Assembly (NCBI GenBank): GCA_027006175.1
Contig: JALTKS010000001.1
Span: 1 to 59,540, forward strand
Direction: 5' to 3'
Origin: Gammaproteobacteria bacterium
GTDB lineage: Bacteria > Pseudomonadota > Gammaproteobacteria > AKS1
Length of the DNA: 59,540 bases
The position numbers and the translations under genes are program-made. This document shows positions 29,791 to 37,427 of this stretch, in pieces. Under the pieces are notes generated by a model, which had not been told where the DNA came from, did not search any database, and worked only from the letters and a program-made list of their open reading frames with translations. Numbering within the stretch: the first letter of the stretch is position 1; every line of letters begins with the position of its first letter.

Positions 29791-31232
29791 TACACGACCC
29801 ACTCATGAACAGGTCGCCCTGATTGTTGATGCTCAAGATACTGCAACGTCATTGCCTGTAAATCACCGTTCAATTTATTGGCAGATTGTCGCTGCCAGAC
29901 ACTGCCGGTTTGCCCTGTTTCAATTCGAGACTGAATAATACCGAGATAATACTCAATATCCTGTTTATCCAAACCCAAACTAGCCAGCCCCTGTCTTGCC
30001 AGGGGAAGTAACTGTTGTGTTAACAAGGTTTGTGCGGAACATTTCTTCGACTGCCAGCAAAGTTGTGCCGCAATACCATCTCTTGCTGCGGCATAAAAAT
30101 TATCACGCGCAATGGCAAAATCAATTTCCTGCTCAATCGGGCTGTCTCTTGTTACCAACGACTCCATCAAGCCATAAAAGAAAGCCGCGTTGGCAATCGC
30201 ATCAACAATTGATGGTCCCGATGGCACAACTCGCTGTTCAATTCGTAAATGAGGCGTACCATCTGCATTAAACCCGATTAAGGGTCGTACCCAGCGCCAA
30301 ACCGTACCATTGTGCATACGTAAATGTGGCAGACGCGATAATGCATCATCCTGACTCTCTACGCCCACCAGTGGCAATAGAATTGGAAAATGTTCGTTAT
30401 TTTCTGTGAAGCATTCCATCAGTGAATCATGCATATAACCGCTACCGAAACTGACCCGCTTTACCGGACCAAAAGCAGCGCCACCAATCCCCCCCAATTC
30501 AACTGCTTGCTCAAATAATGGCACACGCGTTTCTTCCCAAACTTGCTTACCAAATAAATACGGTGAATTGGTTGATACCGCAAGCAAAGGACCGGCAATC
30601 ACTAATGCTGCATTGTAATAACGCACTGCGTTATTTGCTGGTATTTGTTGATGAATTTGAAACGATGTCGCAGCAGATTCCAGCATCACATCATAATGCG
30701 TGCTCTGTAAATACTCATGCCCGTTAATATCTAACTGCAAAGGTTTACCCTCTCGTAACCTGAGCACCTGTTCGTTCAACGCTTGATAGCGAAGCATACG
30801 CGACATGTTTTCTGGACATAAATCACTGTCTTTAACGGTTGCCAGAATACCGGTCATGATCAACTGACTCTCTAATGTGTGAGCTGTCTCAACACAGTTT
30901 TGCCAGGTCTGTTCCAGTTCTGCTTGTAATTTATGCAAGGCATTATCTTGTAAAATCTGTGGTGTGCCATTTAATTCGATATTAAATTTTGCTAATTCAG
31001 GTACAACCAGATCACTATTTAGTTTTTTTATAAAGGTTTCATTAATGGGTAAAGGTTGTGCATTGTTATCAACCAGCCAGGCTTCCAGCTCAAAACCACC
31101 GCTGCTACGCTGTTGCGAAAAAACACCCTCATCAAACCAGTTTTTCAACAGGACTGTTTGTTGCTGCAGACTCTCTTTAAACTGCGCAAAATCATCCGCA
31201 GAAAAAGAACCGCGATCGATCTCTTCACCCAT
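29790..31232 (-). CDS. Glutamate-cysteine ligase family 2 (GCS2/YbdK-like) carboxylate-amine ligase
   Basis: About 480 residues in the glutamine-synthetase-like fold family that makes gamma-glutamyl bonds. Visible landmarks are FELEAWLVD (the Mg/ATP glutamate strand), SFQIHQQIPAN, STNSPYLFGKQVWEETRVPLFEQ and the active-site segment HNGTVWRWVRP with LRIEQRVVPSGP. It could supply gamma-glutamylcysteine, but members of this branch are often uncharacterised. ATG 31232, just overlapping the murU stop and preceded by AAGGG, is preferred; ATG 31256 is possible. No gshB is present in the window. Confidence 0.78.
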   Translation of the reverse strand: MGEEIDRGSFSADDFAQFKESLQQQTVLLKNWFDEGVFSQQRSSGGFELEAWLVDNNAQPLPINETFIKKLNSDLVVPELAKFNIELNGTPQILQDNALHKLQAELEQTWQNCVETAHTLESQLIMTGILATVKDSDLCPENMSRMLRYQALNEQVLRLREGKPLQLDINGHEYLQSTHYDVMLESAATSFQIHQQIPANNAVRYYNAALVIAGPLLAVSTNSPYLFGKQVWEETRVPLFEQAVELGGIGGAAFGPVKRVSFGSGYMHDSLMECFTENNEHFPILLPLVGVESQDDALSRLPHLRMHNGTVWRWVRPLIGFNADGTPHLRIEQRVVPSGPSIVDAIANAAFFYGLMESLVTRDSPIEQEIDFAIARDNFYAAARDGIAAQLCWQSKKCSAQTLLTQQLLPLARQGLASLGLDKQDIEYYLGIIQSRIETGQTGSVWQRQSANKLNGDLQAMTLQYLEHQQSGRPVHEWVV

Positions 31233-31899
31233 TGGTCTTGCCCTTGAGTTGCTCATTGAGTGAGTGCAAACGATCAACCGTACCGATATCAAACCACTGC
31301 CCCTGATGATGTTCACCGCTCACTAAATCTTGCTGCATGGCGGCTCGCAACAGTGGTGCTAAAGGAAAAATCGTATCGGTAGTGTCTTTAAATAAATCAG
31401 GGGAGTAAACGCCTATGCCACTAAAGGTTTTACAATGACTACCCGCGTCATGAATTAATCCTTGTTCCAACGCGAAATCACCCTGTGGATGTTGCGGCGG
31501 GTTGTCCACCATAACAAGGTGAGCCAGTCCTTTTAATGATGATGGTAACTGTTGGTAAGCGTAATCGGTCCAGATATCGGCATTGGTAACAATAAAGGCT
31601 TCTTCTCCTAATAAACTCAGTGCCTTTAAAATACCACCACCGGTTTCAAGTGCCTGACCTGTTTCATATGAGTATCGGATACTCACACCGTATGGACTAC
31701 CATCACCTAACTGACTTTCAATTTGATCGCCCAACCACGATAAGTTAATCACAATATCATCGATACCGGCTTTCTTTAACGCCATAAGATGATATTCAAT
31801 CAAGCTATGTTCACCAGCTTTTAATAGCGGCTTCGGCGTTGTATCGGTAAGCGGTCTTAAACGCTCACCTCGACCGGCGGCAAGAATCATTGCTTTCAT
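31225..31899 (-). CDS. murU: N-acetylmuramate-alpha-1-phosphate uridylyltransferase
   Basis: Nucleotidyltransferase converting MurNAc-1-P and UTP to UDP-MurNAc in the peptidoglycan-recycling shortcut that bypasses the fosfomycin target MurA. 224 residues with the signature LAAGRGERLRPLTDTTPKPLL, VTNADIWTDY and FDIGTVDRL. It follows amgK by 9 bases and, as in Pseudomonas, the pair lies next to lptD, which supports MurU over a generic sugar nucleotidyltransferase. Confidence 0.9.
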   Translation of the reverse strand: MKAMILAAGRGERLRPLTDTTPKPLLKAGEHSLIEYHLMALKKAGIDDIVINLSWLGDQIESQLGDGSPYGVSIRYSYETGQALETGGGILKALSLLGEEAFIVTNADIWTDYAYQQLPSSLKGLAHLVMVDNPPQHPQGDFALEQGLIHDAGSHCKTFSGIGVYSPDLFKDTTDTIFPLAPLLRAAMQQDLVSGEHHQGQWFDIGTVDRLHSLNEQLKGKTNG

Positions 31900-31908
31900 G
31901 GTAAAACC

Positions 31909-32907
31909 TTATGCAGTTCGATCCGGTAAATTTAAACTAACTAATAATTGATAAAATGCCTGCAACGCATCTGTGCGTTCTGATACCTCTAAAACATAGC
32001 TTAAGGTACGCGGAATATCTTTCACATACCCCTCTTTATCATCACGGTGTAACAGTCGCGCAAAAATCCCGATGGCTTTCAGGTGTCGTTGTACCCCCAT
32101 GAGATCAAACCACGTCATAAATTGCTGTTTGCTCACGCTACCGGCATCCATCATGCCCGAGGCTGTAATTTGCACATAAAAATCTGCTACCCATTTTTCA
32201 ACCTGTGCTCTCGGCCAGCTGATATAACAATCGCGCAATAATGACACCAGATCATAAGTCACCGGCCCTGTCACCGCATCTTGAAAATCAAGAACCCCCG
32301 GGTTATGCCCGTTGTCCACCTGCATTAAATTACGCGAATGGTAATCGCGGTGTACGCAAACAGTAGGCTGTTGCAAGGCTGACGTAATCAGTATGTCGCA
32401 GCTTGCTTGCCAAATGGCTTGTTGTTCCGCGTTAAGACTGACACCACAGTGCTTTTCAAGATACCAGTCTTTAAACAAATTTAATTCTGTTTGTAGTAAC
32501 GCAGCATCATATTCGGGCAAATTGGCTGATACCGTATCAACACCGGCTTGCATCGTAATCAGTGCCGCGAGCGCATCGCCATACAGCTGTTCAACTGTGT
32601 CTGAATTTAATACATTCAAATAAGTTGTATTACCGAGATCGCTTAATAATAAAAAACCGGATTGCAGATCCTCTGCCAAAACCTCTGGCGCATTGAGCCC
32701 GACTTGACGAAGCAAATCGGCTACATGAATAAAGGGGCGACAATCTTCCTGTTCAGGCGGTGCATCCATAACAATACGGCTGCCCTGCTCAAGCTGAATA
32801 CGAAAATATCGGCGAAAACTGGCATCGCTTGATGCCGGTGTTAAGGCACAGTTCTGACCCGTTTGTTGTTGCAACCAATCCTTTAGCTGCCTTATTCGTT
32901 CACTCAT
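31909..32907 (-). CDS. amgK: Anomeric MurNAc/GlcNAc kinase
   Basis: Aminoglycoside-phosphotransferase-fold kinase that phosphorylates MurNAc at C1. 332 residues with the Brenner motif VCVHRDYHSRNLM and the metal motif VLDFQDAVTGPVTYDL. It acts before MurU in cell-wall recycling and is its immediate upstream neighbour. It follows the RND pump gene by 5 bases, so expression is probably coupled to the pump. Confidence 0.9.
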   Translation of the reverse strand: MSERIRQLKDWLQQQTGQNCALTPASSDASFRRYFRIQLEQGSRIVMDAPPEQEDCRPFIHVADLLRQVGLNAPEVLAEDLQSGFLLLSDLGNTTYLNVLNSDTVEQLYGDALAALITMQAGVDTVSANLPEYDAALLQTELNLFKDWYLEKHCGVSLNAEQQAIWQASCDILITSALQQPTVCVHRDYHSRNLMQVDNGHNPGVLDFQDAVTGPVTYDLVSLLRDCYISWPRAQVEKWVADFYVQITASGMMDAGSVSKQQFMTWFDLMGVQRHLKAIGIFARLLHRDDKEGYVKDIPRTLSYVLEVSERTDALQAFYQLLVSLNLPDRTA

Positions 32908-32912
32908 AAAAA

Positions 32913-35900
32913 TTACTCTTCTTTCTCAGTAGGTCGATCACTCACCAAACACATCGCCGCATGAGGATCCTCGGGTTCAGGTTGATTTAATAAGCCACGC
33001 ATAAAACGACAAGTATGGCTTCGAATATCATCAGCAATTAAATAAAAACACGGCAATACAACCAGTATTAATACCGTTGCGAACACCAAGCCAAAACCAA
33101 GGCTCACAGCCATGGGTGATAAAAAGGCGGTTTGCCCTGAGGCAAAAAAGATCAAAGGCGAGATACCCAAAAAGGTAGTGATGGTGGTTAATAAAATAGG
33201 GCGTACCCGTACTCGCCCTGCTTCAACCACCGCATCAAACCGATCCCAACCCTGTTTTCTCACTTTCTTGGCAAAGTCGATCAGAATCAAGGAGTCATTC
33301 ACGACGATCCCGCTTAAAGCAAGGAAACCCACTAATGATAAAAACTGCAGGTTATATCCAAACATCACATGCCCTACAATCACGCCGATAATGCCAAACG
33401 GAATCGCGAACATCACCACCAATGGGTCTAATAATGAACGGAATAAAGCCACTAAAATAAAATAAATAATCGCAAGCGCAATAATACCCGCTCGCTTCAT
33501 ATCAGAAATAGAATCGGAGGCTTCTTTTTTCTCCCCTAAAAACACCAATGAATAACCCGGACGTCGTTTTTCAAGATCAGCAAATTTATCGCGAATTAAA
33601 TCACTCGCTTCAAGTGGCGTTAAAATATCACTGTCCACTTCAGCCGTGACAGTTGCCAAACGTCTGCCATCACGGCGGTTCACCACATTCAATCCACGGC
33701 CAACATCAATATTCGCCACCTCGCCTAAATAAACAGATCCGCCTTGCGCCAGGGTAATTCGTAATTTTTCTAACTGTGACGATGTATGTCGCCAACTTTC
33801 AGGATAAATAACCCGCACAGGAATCCGCTTTTCTTGCCAGGTCACATACGTCACTTCAAGACCTAGGAAACCACTGCGAACCGCATCTGCCAGATCTTTT
33901 TGGGTTAAACCAAGCTGCCGACCACGATCATTCAGGCTGTAGTGATACTCCAGCTTGCCGCTTTCCAGATCCTGGCTGACATCATTAATCCCCGGAATAC
34001 CTCGCAAGTAATCGCGAATGGCTATAGATTCGTCATGCAGTATTTTAATGTCTGCTCCGCGCACACCCACTTCAATATCTGAACCGGCTGGCCCACCCTG
34101 AGGGCGTAAAATCGACAGCCGTTGAATACCTGATACCGAGGCTAAACGTTGTCGTACCACATTGATGATTTCATCGGCAGAACGTTCTCGTGAACCTTCA
34201 TGACTAAATTTCAAATTCACCAGTGGCGTTACCCAACGTTCAATAAAACCTTGAGGTGCTTGTTTTTCAAGATCCACCACTAACTGAATATAGTGGCTAC
34301 CAAAACGGAACCGGTTAAAATCAATAATGCTCACACCCACATTAGTGAGCATGGTTTTTAATTCATCGTCTTTAATAACGTCCTTAACCGCAAGTTCAGC
34401 CTGCACCGCCAGGCGCTTTGAGTCATCCAGACTATAGGTACTGGGCGCTTCAATATTGACAAAGAACTGGCCAATATTAACGTGTCCGAATAATTGGAAC
34501 GGCACGCGCGTTACTGAAAAAACAATCGCTATTAACAGCACACATAATGTAATGGTTGAGACTAAATAACGATGAATAATTGACCAACGTAATAGACTTA
34601 AATATTTTTTAAGCAACGCTGACCAGTTTACCCAGCGTGAATGATTACTTTTCTCTACCCGTAACATTTCAGCGGCATGCGATGGCAATACGCCAAATGC
34701 CTCCAATAGAGAGCCGAGCAAAGCAAAACTGACGACCGCCGGTATGACCGCAATAAACGCCCCCAAGGTTCCGCCTATGGCATACATAGGCAGAAATGCC
34801 GCGATAGTCGTGGTGGTTGATGCAATCACCGGCCAGAAAACCTCACTCGCACCCACTTTTGCTGCCTGATAATGAGGCATGCCTTCTTCCATGTGTCGAT
34901 AAACATTTTCCGTCACAATAATCGCGTCATCCACAATCATGCCAAGGGCGATAAGGAAGGCAAATAACGACACCATATTAATGGTGTAATCAAAGTAATA
35001 AATCATTGCAATGGCAAACAAAAATGAAACCGGGATACCCATTGCCGTGATCGCCGCAACACGAAAATTCAGGAATAAATACAGCGATAACAACACCAGC
35101 ACCAGCCCCACCAGTCCTGATGACTTAACCGTGTTTAATCGGGTTCTAACGTAGATAGATAAATCACTAAACAAACCTAATTCAAGACTGGTCGGTAATT
35201 CAGTACGCAACTGTTCAACCAGTTGTTTGACCTTGTCTGACACAACAATGGTTGAAGCCTCTGCGGTTTTTGTCACCGTTAAATTCACCGAAGGCTTGCC
35301 ATTAAAACGCCCTAGCGTTTTCGCTTCTTCGTGCCGTAATTGCACATCAGCAATATCTTTTAACAGTAATTGACCGCCGTTCTTATTGGTACGTAATGCA
35401 ATACCTGCAATTTTTTCTGGCTCAGGCTGTACGCCTTTACCACGTAATAAAATATCTCCTTCAATCGAACGAATCGAACCACCCGGCGTATCATCCAGAT
35501 TATCTCGAACGGATTTAATCACTGTCGCCAAAGCGATATTACGCGCGGCCAGACGCTCAGGGTTGACTATTACCCATAATTCCCAATCCCGATCACCGGC
35601 TACGCCAACACCCGCCACACCAGGTAATTGAAGTAAACGACGTTTAATATGATCTGCCTGTGCATACAATTCACCACGCGCAATCTCCCCGTAAAGCGCC
35701 ACACTGATAACAGGAAACCTTGCTTCCAGACGAACCACTTCGGGATCATCCGCCAACTCGGGCAAATCGGTAATTCTATTTACACGTTCACGCGCATCAT
35801 TGAGAAAATCATCAACATTCGATCCAGGCTTTAACTTGATAAGTATATTGGAAACACCTTCCTGACTGGTGGAAGTGACCACATCAATATCGGCCACACC

Positions 35901-36116
35901 ATCAAACTCTTCTTCAATCGGTAAGGTTACCTGTCGTTCCACCTCTTCTGGTGCGGCACCTTCAAAACTTGTGCTGATACGCACTTTATCTAACTGAATA
36001 TTGGGAAACATTTCCTGTGGCATTGCGCTCCACGACAACACTCCCATAATAAAAATAATCACCAACAGCATGTTGGTTAAGAGAGGGTTATTAATACTAA
36101 AACGAATAAGGAACAT
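32913..36116 (-). CDS. RND-family efflux pump, inner-membrane transporter
   Basis: 1067-residue AcrB/HAE-type antiporter. It has an N-terminal helix, two large periplasmic loops, and twelve membrane helices in two groups; the proton-relay aspartate pair is in LGMIVDDAIIVTE, and GFLALSGIVVNDSLILIDF is the matching helix of the second half. It is 6 bases after the membrane-fusion protein gene. No outer-membrane TolC-like gene is adjacent, so it probably uses a shared channel. Substrate unknown. Confidence 0.93.
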   Translation of the reverse strand: MFLIRFSINNPLLTNMLLVIIFIMGVLSWSAMPQEMFPNIQLDKVRISTSFEGAAPEEVERQVTLPIEEEFDGVADIDVVTSTSQEGVSNILIKLKPGSNVDDFLNDARERVNRITDLPELADDPEVVRLEARFPVISVALYGEIARGELYAQADHIKRRLLQLPGVAGVGVAGDRDWELWVIVNPERLAARNIALATVIKSVRDNLDDTPGGSIRSIEGDILLRGKGVQPEPEKIAGIALRTNKNGGQLLLKDIADVQLRHEEAKTLGRFNGKPSVNLTVTKTAEASTIVVSDKVKQLVEQLRTELPTSLELGLFSDLSIYVRTRLNTVKSSGLVGLVLVLLSLYLFLNFRVAAITAMGIPVSFLFAIAMIYYFDYTINMVSLFAFLIALGMIVDDAIIVTENVYRHMEEGMPHYQAAKVGASEVFWPVIASTTTTIAAFLPMYAIGGTLGAFIAVIPAVVSFALLGSLLEAFGVLPSHAAEMLRVEKSNHSRWVNWSALLKKYLSLLRWSIIHRYLVSTITLCVLLIAIVFSVTRVPFQLFGHVNIGQFFVNIEAPSTYSLDDSKRLAVQAELAVKDVIKDDELKTMLTNVGVSIIDFNRFRFGSHYIQLVVDLEKQAPQGFIERWVTPLVNLKFSHEGSRERSADEIINVVRQRLASVSGIQRLSILRPQGGPAGSDIEVGVRGADIKILHDESIAIRDYLRGIPGINDVSQDLESGKLEYHYSLNDRGRQLGLTQKDLADAVRSGFLGLEVTYVTWQEKRIPVRVIYPESWRHTSSQLEKLRITLAQGGSVYLGEVANIDVGRGLNVVNRRDGRRLATVTAEVDSDILTPLEASDLIRDKFADLEKRRPGYSLVFLGEKKEASDSISDMKRAGIIALAIIYFILVALFRSLLDPLVVMFAIPFGIIGVIVGHVMFGYNLQFLSLVGFLALSGIVVNDSLILIDFAKKVRKQGWDRFDAVVEAGRVRVRPILLTTITTFLGISPLIFFASGQTAFLSPMAVSLGFGLVFATVLILVVLPCFYLIADDIRSHTCRFMRGLLNQPEPEDPHAAMCLVSDRPTEKEE

Positions 36117-36122
36117 GCGGTT

Positions 36123-37304
36123 TTATTTAACCATCTCGACAGTTTGCCCATCTGTTAATGCGGCAATATCACGCGCGACAATTTGTTCGCCTTCCTGTAA
36201 GCCAGATTCAACCACAATACGGTCTTTATTGCGGATACCTCGCTGTACCTCACGCCGTTCCAATCGACCCGATTTGATGACAAAAACATAATGACGCCCT
36301 TCTTCCTGCAGGAGACTACTCACCGGCACAGCCAGCACGGAACGCTGTATTTGAAGGGGTAAATCAACCGTGCCGAGCGTACCCGGTAATACGTTTTTAC
36401 TCTCCAGACGTATTCTAATGGCATGTGTGAACGTTCCCGGGTCCGGATCACTTCTCAGCGCAATGACTGTGCCACTGTAAGCGCTTCCGTTGACCTCAAC
36501 ATTGACCTTTTGCTGCAAGGAAATTGCCGCAGCCACCTCGCCTGTCACCTCAACATAAAGATCGATATTTTCAAGGTCAACTAATTCAACTGACACAACA
36601 TTCGGTGTCACGTAATCACCGACTTCCGTATTTACCGCGTTCACTGTGCCATCAAATGGCGCTTGTAATCGGGTACGCTGCAGATTTCTGGCGGCGCGTG
36701 CCTGCGCAGCACGAGCCGATTTCAAACGCGCCTGCGCGGTCTCAACACTGTATTGTAATTGCGCCTGATTCGACTGTAATTGTAATAATTTCTGTTTCGT
36801 CTGGTCACGTTTTGAACTTGAAACCAACGATTCTGAACGTAATTTTTGTAACCGTTTGACTTCCTGCTGTTGTAACACAACATCTTTCGCTGCAATCTCA
36901 AGCAAGCGGCGATCACGTTTTATCGCAGCGGTCTCCATTTCCAAACGAGCTTGTTTTTCTGCAAGGGCATCACGAGCATCGGCATCTGACAAACGTAAAA
37001 GGACATCACCCGCCTTTACCGACTGTCCCGGCTCAACTAAACGCTCATCTAATTGACCATTTATCTCAAAGCGTAATAAAGCACGATTGGCTGGTTGCAG
37101 CCGACCTGTCACACTGACATACGGTTCAAGGGTATCGGCATGCATCGTCAAGGCTGTCACCTTCACTGCGGTCAGCGGTTGGGCTTCTGGCTTGTTCTCA
37201 GGCGCAGTCCAGAACAATAGCGCAACAATCACGACACTAATGACAAAAACAGCCGCAATTAAAATTATCTGATTAATCAGATGGTTAGATGTTTTTTCTA
37301 CCAC
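36123..37304 (-). CDS. RND efflux membrane-fusion protein (periplasmic adaptor)
   Basis: 393-residue HlyD/AcrA-like adaptor with one N-terminal transmembrane anchor (about 11-30). It shows a lipoyl half-motif (RFEINGQLDERLVEPGQSVKAGD in pieces), a long alpha-helical hairpin (about 100-190), the second lipoyl half (LQAPFDGTVNAVNTEVGDYV) and beta-barrel domains. The start is GTG at 37304 with AAGGAT upstream. First gene of the minus-strand operon divergent from lptD. Confidence 0.92.
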   Translation of the reverse strand: MVEKTSNHLINQIILIAAVFVISVVIVALLFWTAPENKPEAQPLTAVKVTALTMHADTLEPYVSVTGRLQPANRALLRFEINGQLDERLVEPGQSVKAGDVLLRLSDADARDALAEKQARLEMETAAIKRDRRLLEIAAKDVVLQQQEVKRLQKLRSESLVSSSKRDQTKQKLLQLQSNQAQLQYSVETAQARLKSARAAQARAARNLQRTRLQAPFDGTVNAVNTEVGDYVTPNVVSVELVDLENIDLYVEVTGEVAAAISLQQKVNVEVNGSAYSGTVIALRSDPDPGTFTHAIRIRLESKNVLPGTLGTVDLPLQIQRSVLAVPVSSLLQEEGRHYVFVIKSGRLERREVQRGIRNKDRIVVESGLQEGEQIVARDIAALTDGQTVEMVK

Positions 37305-37427
37305 AATCTTGAATTATCCTTAATATAAATTTGATGCTAAAGCCATTCTATGCGATTTTAGTCGGCCCCACGAATTTTTGCGCGGGGCAAATTAGCATGA
37401 ATACTAAAAAAGAAAGACAGACGCGAC

